Notes: generated from the letters alone by a model not told the origin. A stretch of DNA of 64,000 bases from Scandinavium sp036495715 (GCA_036495715.1 DASXML010000076.1:62001-126000), one strand, 5' to 3'. Shown: positions 50,658 through 59,801, numbered from the stretch's first letter. A program made the numbers and translations.

Positions 50658-51803
50658 ATGGAGCAACGCCGCACTCACGGCAAAAGCCATTGGTATCATG
50701 AAACGCAAGCGAAAAACCACGCCGCCGATGTGCTGGCGCTGGTGCCGGAAGCCGCCTACGTTACAGACCGTTTTTTACTGGATCTGACGCTCCCCGCTGC
50801 GGTCATCACTGAAAACCAGCCCTGGCTTACGGTTTCCCTGCACATCGCGAAACATCTCTTCCCTGACGCTGTAACCGTCACTCGCCTGAATACCTTTAGC
50901 GCTTATGAGCGCCTGAGCACGGCATTAACCGTGGCGCAGGTCTTTGGTGTCCAGCGATTGTGCAATCATTATGCCGCACGATTGGCACCGCTTCCGGGCC
51001 CGGATTCGTCGCGAGAGAGTAATCATCGGTTGGCACAAATCACGCAATACGCGCGCCAACTTGCCAGCTCCCCTTCTGTCATCTGCGCTCAGTCGCGCCA
51101 GCAGCTTGATGCCGTTGGGCTGACGACGCCGGATATTGTGTTGATCACCCAAATCGTTGGCTTTATTGGCTATCAGGCACGTGTTATTGCCGCAGGACAG
51201 GCGTTGCAAGGGCTGCCCGCGCGTTGGATCCCCGGCATGCCGATGCAGGACGATGCCCCTGCCGCGCTGTTTTCCTCGCTGTCCGATGGCTGGCAATCCG
51301 ATCTGGATGAGGTGGATATTCGCCATGCCAGCGTTGAACAGATGGACGTTCTCGCCCGCGCCCTCTCACTGAAAGCGTTAGAAGGCCTGACGCCGCTGCT
51401 CGTCTGGGATGAAACGTTGCTTGAATGGCAAAGTGAGCTGCTGGCGCTGCTACCCGTTGATAACGAACTCGCTACGCTGGGCGCGCTGATCACTTCGCGT
51501 ATCAACGGCAGCGTCAATTGTTTCCAGCAAAATGCGTCCGATGAAGATCTGAAAGAGGCTGTTCTGCAAGGGGATTGTGCGTTGCAACGCTGGGCCGCTG
51601 AGAAGCCACTTCTCCATGCCGTGGTTGTTGCCGTTCAGTTAATAACCCGCGCACCAGACCGATTCAGCACCGCACAATTGACGCCCCTGACAGAACAGCG
51701 ACTTTCCCCAGAACAGGCTTTCGCCTTGCTGGCCAGAAGCAGTTTATGTGGCTGGCTCAATCGCCTGAAAATCGGCCTTGGCGAGGTGTTTCAGGATACG
51801 TAA
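50658..51803 (+). CDS. yciW: YciW, CMD-domain putative oxidoreductase
   Basis: A 381-residue protein of the carboxymuconolactone decarboxylase/AhpD-like superfamily. The N-terminal part MEQRRTHGKSHWYHETQ and the segment CNHYAARLAPLPGPDSSRESNHRL match E. coli YciW, and LTTPDIVLITQIVGFIGYQARV is the CMD core. Role uncertain; E. coli yciW responds to cysteine supply. It lies between fabI and rnb, as in E. coli. The C-terminal half is more diverged. Confidence 0.88.
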   Translation: MEQRRTHGKSHWYHETQAKNHAADVLALVPEAAYVTDRFLLDLTLPAAVITENQPWLTVSLHIAKHLFPDAVTVTRLNTFSAYERLSTALTVAQVFGVQRLCNHYAARLAPLPGPDSSRESNHRLAQITQYARQLASSPSVICAQSRQQLDAVGLTTPDIVLITQIVGFIGYQARVIAAGQALQGLPARWIPGMPMQDDAPAALFSSLSDGWQSDLDEVDIRHASVEQMDVLARALSLKALEGLTPLLVWDETLLEWQSELLALLPVDNELATLGALITSRINGSVNCFQQNASDEDLKEAVLQGDCALQRWAAEKPLLHAVVVAVQLITRAPDRFSTAQLTPLTEQRLSPEQAFALLARSSLCGWLNRLKIGLGEVFQDT

Positions 51804-51884
51804 AAGGCGTAAAGTTCACTTGCCGCAACAGGCATATTCGCGTAAAACTGTCAGCCGCTCTTTTGGCCACGAAAATACAAAATT

Positions 51885-53822
51885 ATGCTTCAGGACAACC
51901 CGCTGCTTGCGCAGCTAAAACAGCAACTTCATTCCCAGACCCCTCGCGCTGAAGGGGTAGTGAAAGGCACTGAAAAAGGCTTTGGTTTTCTCGAAGTCGA
52001 TGCCCAGAAAAGCTATTTCATCCCGCCCCCGCAGATGAAAAAAGTGATGCATGGTGATCGCATTATTGCCACCATCCATGCCGATAAAGGCAAAGAAAGC
52101 GCCGAGCCAGAAGAACTGGTGGAGCCATTCCTGACGCGTTTTGTTGGCCGTGTGCAGAAAAAGGACGATCGCCTGTCGATTGTGCCCGATCATCCACTGC
52201 TGAGAGATGCCATCCAGTGCCGCCCTGTGCGCAGCCTGGAACATGATTTTAAAGAGGGTGACTGGGCCGTTGCAGAAATGCGCCGTCATCCGCTGAAAGG
52301 CGATCGCACTTTCTACGCTGACCTCACCCATTTCATCACCTATGGCGACGATCATTTCGTACCGTGGTGGGTAACACTGGCACGCCATAATCTTGAGAAA
52401 GTGGCCCCGGAAGGCACCGCCACCGACATGCTGGACGAAGGCCTTGAGCGTCGTGATCTGACCGCGCTGAACTTCGTGACTATCGACAGTGCCAGCACCC
52501 AGGATATGGATGATGCGCTATACGCTGAAGTTGCCGCTGACGGCAAACTGCATCTGACCGTCGCTATCGCCGACCCGACGGCGTGGATTGCTGAAGGCAG
52601 TAAGCTGGACGACGCTGCGAAAATTCGCGCGTTCACCAACTACTTACCGGGCTTTAACATCCCAATGCTGCCGCGTGAACTGTCTGACGACCTGTGCTCT
52701 CTGCGCGCTAATGAAGTGCGTCCGGTACTCGCCTGTCGCATGATAATCGACGCCGAAGGCACCATTGAAGACGATATCGAATTCTTCGCCGCAACCATCG
52801 AATCGAAAGCTAAGCTCGCTTACGACGACGTGTCTGGCTGGCTGGAAGGCAACGGTGACTGGCAGCCGCAGAATGAAGCGATCGCCGGTCAAATCAAACT
52901 GCTGGAACGCATTTGCGGCCTGCGCGCACAATGGCGTCAGACCCACGCGCTGGTGTTTAAAGACCGTCCTGACTACCGCTTCGTGCTTGGTGATAAAGGC
53001 GAAGTGCTGAATATCATCGCTGAACCGCGCCGCATTGCGAACCGCATCGTCGAAGAATCGATGATTGCCGCCAATATCTGCGCCGCGCGTGTGCTGCGCG
53101 ATAATCTGGGCTTCGGTATTTACAACGTACACACCGGCTTTGATCCGGCCAAAACCGAACAGCTCGCCGAATTGATGAAAACGCATGATGTCCACGTCGA
53201 TCCTCAGGAAGTGCTGACGCTGGACGGTTTCTGCACACTGCGCCGTGAACTTGATGCGATGCCGACGACGTTCCTCGACAGCCGTATTCGTCGCTTCCAG
53301 TCATTCGCGGAAATCAGCACCGAGCCTGGCCCGCACTTTGGTCTGGGCCTCGAAGCTTATGCCACCTGGACATCGCCTATCCGTAAATACGGCGACATGG
53401 TGAACCATCGTCTGCTGAAAGCAATTATCAAAGGTGAAACGCCAGCGCGTCCACAGGACGATGCCACGATTCAGATGGCTGAACGCCGCCGCCTGAACCG
53501 TATGGCTGAGCGCGACGTAGCGGACTGGTTGTATGCGCGTTTCCTGAGTGACAAAGCTGGCACCGATACCCGTTTTGCGGCAGAAATCATTGATATCAGC
53601 CGTGGCGGTATGCGTGTCCGTCTGGTGGAAAATGGTGCTGTGGCGTTTATTCCGGCCCCGTTCCTGCACGCCGTGCGTGATGAAATGATCTGCAGCCAGG
53701 AAAGCGGCACCGTGCAAATCAAAGGCGAAACCGTGTACAAAGTGACCGATGTGATTGACGTCACCATCGCTGAAGTCCGCATGGAAACCCGCAGCGTTAT
53801 CGCACGCCCGTTCCAGGCATAA
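51885..53822 (+). CDS. rnb: Exoribonuclease II
   Basis: A 645-residue processive 3'-5' RNA exonuclease (E. coli 644). Cold-shock domains lie at about 1-170, then the RNB domain with the active-site acidic cluster DSASTQDMDDAL, and a C-terminal S1 domain (about 560-640). TSPIRKYGDM carries the catalytic Arg. A terminator follows. A ribosome-binding site is weak (ACAAAATT). Confidence 0.96.
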   Translation: MLQDNPLLAQLKQQLHSQTPRAEGVVKGTEKGFGFLEVDAQKSYFIPPPQMKKVMHGDRIIATIHADKGKESAEPEELVEPFLTRFVGRVQKKDDRLSIVPDHPLLRDAIQCRPVRSLEHDFKEGDWAVAEMRRHPLKGDRTFYADLTHFITYGDDHFVPWWVTLARHNLEKVAPEGTATDMLDEGLERRDLTALNFVTIDSASTQDMDDALYAEVAADGKLHLTVAIADPTAWIAEGSKLDDAAKIRAFTNYLPGFNIPMLPRELSDDLCSLRANEVRPVLACRMIIDAEGTIEDDIEFFAATIESKAKLAYDDVSGWLEGNGDWQPQNEAIAGQIKLLERICGLRAQWRQTHALVFKDRPDYRFVLGDKGEVLNIIAEPRRIANRIVEESMIAANICAARVLRDNLGFGIYNVHTGFDPAKTEQLAELMKTHDVHVDPQEVLTLDGFCTLRRELDAMPTTFLDSRIRRFQSFAEISTEPGPHFGLGLEAYATWTSPIRKYGDMVNHRLLKAIIKGETPARPQDDATIQMAERRRLNRMAERDVADWLYARFLSDKAGTDTRFAAEIIDISRGGMRVRLVENGAVAFIPAPFLHAVRDEMICSQESGTVQIKGETVYKVTDVIDVTIAEVRMETRSVIARPFQA

Positions 53823-53828
53823 CACTTA

Positions 53829-53862
53829 AGGGCGGCTAATCATTGCCCAGCCGCCCTTTTCT
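53829..53862 (+). terminator. Terminator of rnb
   Basis: GGGCGGC/GCCGCCC stem with a 15-nt loop and a TTTTCTTT tail, 8 bp after the rnb stop. Confidence 0.9.
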
Positions 53863-54118
53863 TTCCCTGCAATGCCATTCCTTCCACAATTTTTTTCCTC
53901 TTTTTCCCCACATTCCATCAAAAGCGATCACAATCAAAGAGTGCATCGTCACGTAAAAACAATAACCTGCCTGGTCGGTGCACTTTTTCCGCCCCGGACG
54001 ACTAGTATACGATGACAAACCAATACACTATGTTCAGCTCTAATTCTTTTGGGTGACCTGGCTGTGCCGATTTTAACAACGATTCCAATGATGCGCTTAA
54101 GTAGGTTTGGGAGAAGAC
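53863..54118 (+). promoter_or_regulatory. rpfR/pdeR upstream region
   Basis: 256 bp with AT-rich sequence and a TATACG -10 candidate at 54005. No gene supported. The ribosome-binding site GGGAG lies 5 bases before the ATG at 54119. Confidence 0.4.
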
Positions 54119-56110
54119 ATGGCTGAGGAACTGGAGCAAAACCTGCTCTATCGGTATCTGGGGACCACCAGCCCCTACTGGCGGCTGTCGGGTGACAGCA
54201 ATGCGCTGCATCTGGCGACCAGCGAGGAGACCGATACAAATCAGGTGGTTGCACTGAGTGCGGATCAGGCAAGCAGCATCCGCGAGATGACGGTGATCAC
54301 GTCCAGCCTGATGCTGAGCCTGGATTTATACGGCAACGCCGTGCCAGTGCATTTGGTGGGCCGTAAAATCAATAAATCACAATGGGCCGGGAGTGCATCG
54401 GCCTGGGATGATACCGGTTCTGTCGCCCGCGATTTGGTGCATGGTCTCTCTTTCGCTGAACAGGTCGTTTCCGAAGCCAACTCCGTTATTGTTATTCTCG
54501 ATCGCCACGGCAATATTCAGCGCTTCAATCGTTTGAGCGAGGAATACACGGGCCTCAAAGAGCAAGAGGTCATTGGTCAGAACGTTTTTAAGCTCTTTAT
54601 GAGCCCGGCAGAGGCGGCGGCCTCCCGGCGTAATATTAGCGGCTTTTTTAAAAACGGCAGCTCGTACGAAGTGGAACGCTGGATTAAAACCCGTAAAGGC
54701 CAGCGTCTATTTCTGTTTCGCAATAAATTCGTTCACAGCGGCAGCGGTAAAAATGAAATCTACTTGATTTGTTCCGGCACCGACATCACCGAAGAGCGTC
54801 GCGCCCAGGAGCGTCTGCGCGTGCTGGCGAACACCGATACCATCACCGGCCTGCCAAACCGTAACGCTATCAGTGATATGATCACCGACGCGATTAACAC
54901 GCGTGAAGATAATCAGGTCGGCATTGTTTATCTTGATCTGGATAACTTTAAAAAGGTGAACGATGCCTATGGGCATATGTTTGGCGATCAGCTGTTACAG
55001 TCAGTTGCCTTATCCATTTTAAGTTGCCTGGAAGAAGGCCAGACTCTGGCGCGTCTTGGCGGCGATGAGTTTATCATTCTCGCCACCGATACCTCTCAGG
55101 GCGGTTTAGAAGCGATGGCGTCGCGTATTCTCACCCGCCTGCGTGACCCGTTCCGCATTGGTCTCATCGAAGTGTATAGCGGCTGCTCGTTGGGCATTTC
55201 ACTTGCGCCACAGCACGGTAGCGATCGTGAGAGTTTGATCCGCAACGCCGATACCGCGATGTATACCGCCAAAGAAGGTGGTCGAGGCAAGTTTTGCGTC
55301 TTCTCCCCGGAGATGAACCAGCGGGTGTTTGAATATTTGTGGCTCGATACCAACCTGCGTAAGGCGCTGGATAATAACCAATTAGTGATCCACTACCAGC
55401 CAAAAATCACCTGGCGTGGCGAAGTGCGTAGCCTCGAAGCGTTAGTGCGGTGGGCATCGCCGGAACGCGGGCTGATCCCACCGAACGACTTTATCTCTTA
55501 TGCCGAAGAATCCGGACTTATCGTGCCGCTCGGGCGCTGGGTAATGCTCGATGTGGTGCGTCAGGTTGCGGTATGGCGTGATAAAGGAATTAACTTGCGC
55601 GTAGCGGTGAACGTCTCGGCCCGGCAGCTTGCCGATCAAACGATTTTCAGCGATTTAAAACAGGCGCTTCGCGATCTCAATTTCGAATATTGTCCTATCG
55701 ACGTTGAGTTGACGGAAAGCTGTCTGATTGAGAACGAAGAGCTGGCGCATTCGGTTATCCAGCAGTTCAGCGCGCTGGGCGCGCAGGTGCATCTTGATGA
55801 TTTTGGGACCGGCTACTCATCCCTTTCACAACTGGCCCGTTTCCCGATTGACGCAATTAAACTCGACCAGGTGTTCGTGCGCGATGTGCATAAACACTCT
55901 GTCGCTCAGTCTTTGGTACGCGCGATTGTGGCGGTGGCGCAGGCCCTGAATTTGCAGGTGATTGCAGAGGGCGTGGAGAGCGCAAAAGAAGACGCCTTTC
56001 TGACGAAGAACGGCGTCAACGAACGACAAGGCTTTCTGTTTGCTAAACCAATGCCCGCTGCCGTCTTCGAGCGTTGGCTAAAGCGACGTCAAAGCCGCAA
56101 TCTGCGTTAA
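54119..56110 (+). CDS. pdeR: RpfR/PdeR, PAS-GGDEF-EAL BDSF receptor phosphodiesterase
   Basis: A 663-residue cytosolic protein. The N-terminal segment EELEQNLLYRYLGTTSPYWRL matches the RpfF-interaction region of Cronobacter RpfR and the start of E. coli PdeR (YciR/Gmr). It is followed by a PAS domain (about 115-230) that binds cis-2-dodecenoic acid in RpfR, a GGDEF domain (LARLGGDEFIIL, no I-site) and an EAL domain with LEALVRW, ELTES, DDFGTGYSS, AEGVES and QGFLFAKPM intact. It cuts c-di-GMP and in E. coli restrains DgcM and MlrA. The 3' end overlaps convergent rpfF by 4 bp. Confidence 0.94.
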   Translation: MAEELEQNLLYRYLGTTSPYWRLSGDSNALHLATSEETDTNQVVALSADQASSIREMTVITSSLMLSLDLYGNAVPVHLVGRKINKSQWAGSASAWDDTGSVARDLVHGLSFAEQVVSEANSVIVILDRHGNIQRFNRLSEEYTGLKEQEVIGQNVFKLFMSPAEAAASRRNISGFFKNGSSYEVERWIKTRKGQRLFLFRNKFVHSGSGKNEIYLICSGTDITEERRAQERLRVLANTDTITGLPNRNAISDMITDAINTREDNQVGIVYLDLDNFKKVNDAYGHMFGDQLLQSVALSILSCLEEGQTLARLGGDEFIILATDTSQGGLEAMASRILTRLRDPFRIGLIEVYSGCSLGISLAPQHGSDRESLIRNADTAMYTAKEGGRGKFCVFSPEMNQRVFEYLWLDTNLRKALDNNQLVIHYQPKITWRGEVRSLEALVRWASPERGLIPPNDFISYAEESGLIVPLGRWVMLDVVRQVAVWRDKGINLRVAVNVSARQLADQTIFSDLKQALRDLNFEYCPIDVELTESCLIENEELAHSVIQQFSALGAQVHLDDFGTGYSSLSQLARFPIDAIKLDQVFVRDVHKHSVAQSLVRAIVAVAQALNLQVIAEGVESAKEDAFLTKNGVNERQGFLFAKPMPAAVFERWLKRRQSRNLR

Positions 56111-56979
56111 CTGGCATTACGCAGCGCAACCTGAGTATGCCGGTTTTGCAGCATGACCAGACGTTCCATATAGGCAATGTCATTCTCTTGCAGACAGAAT
56201 GCGGCATCCACCCAGTCCTCAGTGATGTCCATCAACTCGCTTCTCGGTAAGGTCAATACCCGCTGACGGGCGCGAAGCATCGCGCGAACCCCATTCAACT
56301 TCGGCTGTAGCGTATCAATGAACGTACGGGTCGACATGTAGCTGTTGCCCGGTTCGAATAACACATCCACCAGACCGCGCTGCTCATGCCATTCCGCGGT
56401 ATGCGCTTCCCCTCGGTAGATGAGCTGTTCGGCGAGCCTCATACCCGACCGACGACTAACCAGCGAGTACCCCCCCATTCCAGGGAAGAGGTTGAAGGCA
56501 ATCTCCGGGAATCCCATCCGGGCATCACGCTGCGCAAGAATGAAATGGTGCGCCAGCGCCGCCTCAAAACCGCCGCCGAGCGCGCTTCCTTCCACCATTG
56601 CGATGCTGATAGCGCCAGTGTCAAACGCCCGTGATGCCGCATGAACGCAATCCACACAGGCACGTGCATAGGCACGAAGCGCCTCGCGTCGCCCATTGCG
56701 AATGCATTCGACAAAAAAGTCCAGATCGCCCCCGGTGTTGTAGATGCCCGTAACCAGCGATCCGGTGACCCAGAAATCAACAGCAAATCCCTGCTGCTTC
56801 ACCAGCCAGGAGAGATTCATAATTTCCTCAATCAGGGCGTGATTGAAGCATGGGCGCGGCTGGGCGCGTAATAACATCCATACTGTACGGCGTTCCTCCT
56901 CATAGTAAGCAGAGAGCTGGGTGAATCGTTCAGCATCGGTAAACAATTTGCATGTTGGCTGATTAATCACGGTCATCAT
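56107..56979 (-). CDS. rpfF: RpfF, diffusible-signal-factor synthase (crotonase family)
   Basis: A 290-residue crotonase-fold enzyme that acts as acyl-ACP dehydratase and thioesterase to make a cis-2-unsaturated fatty acid such as BDSF. The two catalytic Glu residues are at 139 (SALGGGFEAAL) and 159 (GFPEIAFNLFPGMGGYS), offset two from Xanthomonas RpfF Glu141 and Glu161. The conserved YNTGGDLDFFVECIR and the C-terminal ITEDWVDAA also fit RpfF rather than a degradative hydratase. Start ATG 56979 or 56976. It is convergent with rpfR. E. coli K-12 lacks this gene at this locus. Confidence 0.93.
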   Translation of the reverse strand: MMTVINQPTCKLFTDAERFTQLSAYYEEERRTVWMLLRAQPRPCFNHALIEEIMNLSWLVKQQGFAVDFWVTGSLVTGIYNTGGDLDFFVECIRNGRREALRAYARACVDCVHAASRAFDTGAISIAMVEGSALGGGFEAALAHHFILAQRDARMGFPEIAFNLFPGMGGYSLVSRRSGMRLAEQLIYRGEAHTAEWHEQRGLVDVLFEPGNSYMSTRTFIDTLQPKLNGVRAMLRARQRVLTLPRSELMDITEDWVDAAFCLQENDIAYMERLVMLQNRHTQVALRNAS

Positions 56980-56992
56980 CTTTTCCTCATAG

Positions 56993-57014
56993 AAAAAAGC
57001 GCATTGCGCGCTTT
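56993..57014 (-). terminator. Terminator-like hairpin in the rpfF leader
   Basis: On the rpfF strand AAAGCGC-GCAAT-GCGCTTT is followed by TTTCT, so a 7-bp stem plus six T residues ends only about 14 bp before the rpfF ATG. It could act as attenuator or end a transcript from upstream. Confidence 0.6.
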
Positions 57015-57166
57015 ACCAGCCTAATCCAGCCCATTTATTGCGGAAACGAAGCAGTAGTAATTTATAATTTTTGGTTATGTGTTTTAGCACCAATACAATT
57101 TCCGCTTCTCTTTTGTCGTCTTTTTTTGCATCATTGATTTTTATTACTTTTCTCTCAGGATTGCCT

Positions 57167-57349
57167 ATGTCAAACCTCGATGCGCGCCAGTTAGCTCAAC
57201 GTATTGATACCGTGCTGGATATTCTGGTGGGCGGTGATACCCACTCTGCAATTAACAATCTTGAAATTCTTAAAGCAGAACTCTTGGCACAGGCGTCCGG
57301 CGAACAGGAACACAAATCCGCTCAGCCGAAATCTCCCTGGGAAATTTAA
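57167..57349 (+). CDS. yciZ: YciZ, UPF0509 small protein
   Basis: A 60-residue protein (E. coli 57) of unknown function. RQLAQRIDTVLDILVGGDTH and HSAINNLEILKAELL are near-identical to E. coli, with the end PKSPWEI. The start at 57167 follows CAGGATT; an upstream ATG at 57071 would add a spurious hydrophobic stretch. It is 19 bp before yciT. Confidence 0.93.
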   Translation: MSNLDARQLAQRIDTVLDILVGGDTHSAINNLEILKAELLAQASGEQEHKSAQPKSPWEI

Positions 57350-57368
57350 AAACAGCAGTGATGTAGAC

Positions 57369-58118
57369 ATGAACGCCCGACAACAATCGATTTTGCAAAT
57401 GGTGATCGACAAAGGCCGCATGAGCGTTGCCGATCTCGCCCTGATGACCGGAGTTTCAGAGGTGACAATTCGTCAGGATCTGAATCTGCTGGAGAAACAA
57501 AGTTATCTGCGTCGTATGCATGGTTTCGCGGTTCCTCTGGACAGCGAAGATGTCGAAACGCGCATGATGAACAACTTTTCGCTCAAGCGTGAACTGGCCG
57601 CCTACGCAGCGCGGTTGGTCAGCCCCGGCGAAACCGTATTCATCGAGAATGGCAGCAGCAACGCCCTGCTCGCCCGCACGCTTTCCGAACAGCCTGGCAT
57701 TACTATCATTACCGTCAGCAGCTACATTGCCCATTTACTGAAAGAAACGCCCGGAGACGTTATCCTGCTCGGCGGCATCTATCAGAAGAAAAGTGAAAGC
57801 ATGGTTGGGCCATTAACCCGCCAGTACATTCAGCAGGTGCATTTCAGCAAAGCGTTTATCGGCGTGGATGGCTGGCAGAGCGAAACCGGCTTTACCGGAC
57901 GCGATATGATGCGGGCAGATGTGGTCAGTGCGGTGCTGGATAAAGGCTGTGAAGCCATTGTGCTGAGCGACAGCTCAAAGTTTGGCACCGTTCACCCTTA
58001 CCCGCTTGGCCCAACGAACAAGTTTAATCGGGTGATCACCGACGACGGGTTATCACCTGAACAGCAGCACAAACTGGAACATTCCGGCCTGACGGTGGAT
58101 ATTGTCAAACGCCCATAA
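57369..58118 (+). CDS. yciT: YciT, DeoR-family regulator
   Basis: A 249-residue regulator (the same as E. coli). The N-terminal helix-turn-helix has SVADLALMTGVSEVTIRQDL. The C-terminal DeoR sensor has ENGSSNALLAR and IGVDGWQSETGFTG (sugar-phosphate isomerase-like fold). In E. coli it affects osmolarity-related genes; the ligand is unknown. It precedes osmB. The ribosome-binding site is weak (GATG). Confidence 0.92.
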   Translation: MNARQQSILQMVIDKGRMSVADLALMTGVSEVTIRQDLNLLEKQSYLRRMHGFAVPLDSEDVETRMMNNFSLKRELAAYAARLVSPGETVFIENGSSNALLARTLSEQPGITIITVSSYIAHLLKETPGDVILLGGIYQKKSESMVGPLTRQYIQQVHFSKAFIGVDGWQSETGFTGRDMMRADVVSAVLDKGCEAIVLSDSSKFGTVHPYPLGPTNKFNRVITDDGLSPEQQHKLEHSGLTVDIVKRP

Positions 58119-58120
58119 TA

Positions 58121-58146
58121 AAAACCCTCGGCAACGGGGGTTCTTG
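58121..58146 (+). terminator. Probable terminator of yciT
   Basis: ACCCTCG/CGGGGGT-type stem with a short loop and a TTCTTGCTTTT tail, directly after yciT. Confidence 0.65.
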
Positions 58147-58428
58147 CTTTTCAGCGTATTACCGCTTCCTTCGACATTATCATTTCGACGTATCCTTCAA
58201 CATCCCGTCATAATCAGACTCTTCTGGTCAACCAATTAAGATTATTTACCTCCCTGTTCTTGCGCAACGACGTAAAATTAATGTTAGCGATATAACAGGA
58301 AGTGACTATCACTTGCGTGATTTAAGTAACACCTGCGCAACCTATTCCATGAATGCCGCACGGTTACCCATCCGGGACTAAACTGAATGCAGGCACTTTC
58401 GTGGAGATATTATTCAGGAGAGAACTTT
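58147..58428 (+). promoter_or_regulatory. osmB promoter region
   Basis: 282 bp before osmB, AT-rich. In E. coli this region holds two osmB promoters (one RpoS-dependent, one RcsB-regulated). I see no open frame. The osmB ribosome-binding site is CAGGAGAG. Confidence 0.5.
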
Positions 58429-58647
58429 ATGACTTCAATGAGCAAAAAAATGACCGCTGCCGCGTTGGCTGCGACCCTGATCATGTCCCTGAGCGCATGT
58501 TCAAACTGGTCTCACCGTGACCGTAACACGGCTCTCGGCGCCGGTGCGGGTGCAATCGGTGGTGCTGTGCTGACTGACGGTAGCGCACTGGGTACCTTGG
58601 GTGGTGCAGCAGTGGGTGGTATTATCGGTCATCAGGTCAGTAAGTAA
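58429..58647 (+). CDS. osmB: Osmotically inducible lipoprotein B
   Basis: A 72-residue outer-membrane lipoprotein. Lipobox LSAC lies near residue 23. The mature part is a Gly-zipper segment, TALGAGAGAIGGAVLTDGSA then LGTLGGAAVGGIIGH, as in E. coli. It is induced by salt and stationary phase. The start at 58429 follows AGGAG; the longer upstream frame is rejected. Confidence 0.95.
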   Translation: MTSMSKKMTAAALAATLIMSLSACSNWSHRDRNTALGAGAGAIGGAVLTDGSALGTLGGAAVGGIIGHQVSK

Positions 58648-58706
58648 TTCCCTTTCGGGAAACGATAAAGAAAACAATATTCAGGTCTGACTTACGCACT
58701 AAAAAT

Positions 58707-58735
58707 CAGGGCCACGCAATTGCGTGGCCCTTGTT
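58707..58735. terminator. Bidirectional terminator of osmB and yciH
   Basis: GGGCCACGCAATTGCGTGGCCC is a near-perfect 22-bp palindrome with TTGTTGTTTG on the plus strand, between convergent osmB and yciH. Confidence 0.85.
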
Positions 58736-58749
58736 GTTTGAGCGCGCTT

Positions 58750-59076
58750 TTAGCCACCGGCCAGCTTGACCTTCATGCCTTTGGCTTCCAGCAGCGATTT
58801 AATCAGGTCACGTTTATCGCCCTGAATCTCAATCACGCCGTCTTTTACTGCCCCGCCACAACCGCATTTCTTTTTCAGTTCAGCGGCAATTTTCACCAGT
58901 TCGGCGTCATCAACATCAATGCCACTCACCAGACAAACGCCCTTGCCTTTGCGACCGCTGGTCTGACGCTGAATGCGCACAATACCATCGCCTTTTGGCC
59001 TTTCAGCCACGGTTTTCGGCTCGTCGATACGCCCGCTGTCGGTGGAATACACCAGACGGCTGTTGGAATCACGCAT
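58750..59076 (-). CDS. yciH: YciH, SUI1/eIF1-like translation factor
   Basis: A 108-residue SUI1-domain protein. The basic part GDGIVRIQRQTSGRKGKGVCLVSG and CGCGGAVKDGVIEIQGDKRD are the family core. In E. coli it can discriminate initiator tRNA under stress. Its ATG overlaps the pyrF stop by one base, so translation is probably coupled. Confidence 0.95.
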   Translation of the reverse strand: MRDSNSRLVYSTDSGRIDEPKTVAERPKGDGIVRIQRQTSGRKGKGVCLVSGIDVDDAELVKIAAELKKKCGCGGAVKDGVIEIQGDKRDLIKSLLEAKGMKVKLAGG

Positions 59077-59801
59077 TATGCCTCCTTCGTGAGAGACGCA
59101 TTAATTTGACGCAGCGTTTGCGCCGGGTCTGCGGACTGCGTCACAGGGCGTCCAATGACCATATAGTCGACGCCTGCGGCCTGCGCCTCTTCCGGGGTCA
59201 TGATACGGCGCTGGTCGCCAGCATCACTGCCCGCCGGACGAATGCCTGGCGTCACCAGTTTAAACGCCTGCCCCAGCTCCTGCTTGAAGCGTACCGCTTC
59301 TTGCGCCGAGCACACCACACCATCCAGGCCACAGCGCTGAGTTAAGGCTGCCAGCTTCGCCGCATGATCTGCCGGCGACAAGGTAATGCCTAAATCCTGC
59401 AAATCGCTGGCTTCCATACTGGTCAGCACAGTCACTGCAATCAGCAGCGGCGCTTCTTTCCCAAACGGTAACAATGCTTCACGGGCGGCGGTCATCATAC
59501 GCGCCCCGCCAGAGGCATGAACGTTCACCATCCACACGCCTAAATCGGCGGCAGCGGCAACGGCATGCGCCGTGGTGTTCGGAATGTCATGGAATTTGAG
59601 GTCGAGGAAAATATCGAAACCGCGCTGTTGTAGGTCACGCACCAGTTGTGGCCCAAACAGCGTGAACATCTCTTTCCCGACTTTCAGGCGGCAGTCGCGC
59701 GGATCGATGCGATCGACAAAAGCCAGGGCTTTATTGCGATTATCATAATCAAGGGCAACGACTACGGGAGAGGAAGTAACAATACGGGATTCAGACGTCA
59801 T
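59076..59801 (-). CDS. pyrF: Orotidine-5'-phosphate decarboxylase
   Basis: A 241-residue TIM-barrel enzyme, the last step of UMP synthesis. The catalytic Lys-Asp array is in FLDLKFHDIPNT; TPGIRPAGSDAGDQRRI is the phosphate-binding loop. E. coli has 245 residues; the difference is at the ends. It is followed by yciH and preceded by lapB across 194 bp. Confidence 0.96.
   Translation of the reverse strand: MTSESRIVTSSPVVVALDYDNRNKALAFVDRIDPRDCRLKVGKEMFTLFGPQLVRDLQQRGFDIFLDLKFHDIPNTTAHAVAAAADLGVWMVNVHASGGARMMTAAREALLPFGKEAPLLIAVTVLTSMEASDLQDLGITLSPADHAAKLAALTQRCGLDGVVCSAQEAVRFKQELGQAFKLVTPGIRPAGSDAGDQRRIMTPEEAQAAGVDYMVIGRPVTQSADPAQTLRQINASLTKEA

Noticed and set aside
56107..56979. Ordinary enoyl-CoA hydratase of fatty-acid degradation
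   Set aside because: Two-Glu spacing, the FPGMGGYS segment and the rpfR neighbour fit RpfF; no beta-oxidation genes lie nearby.
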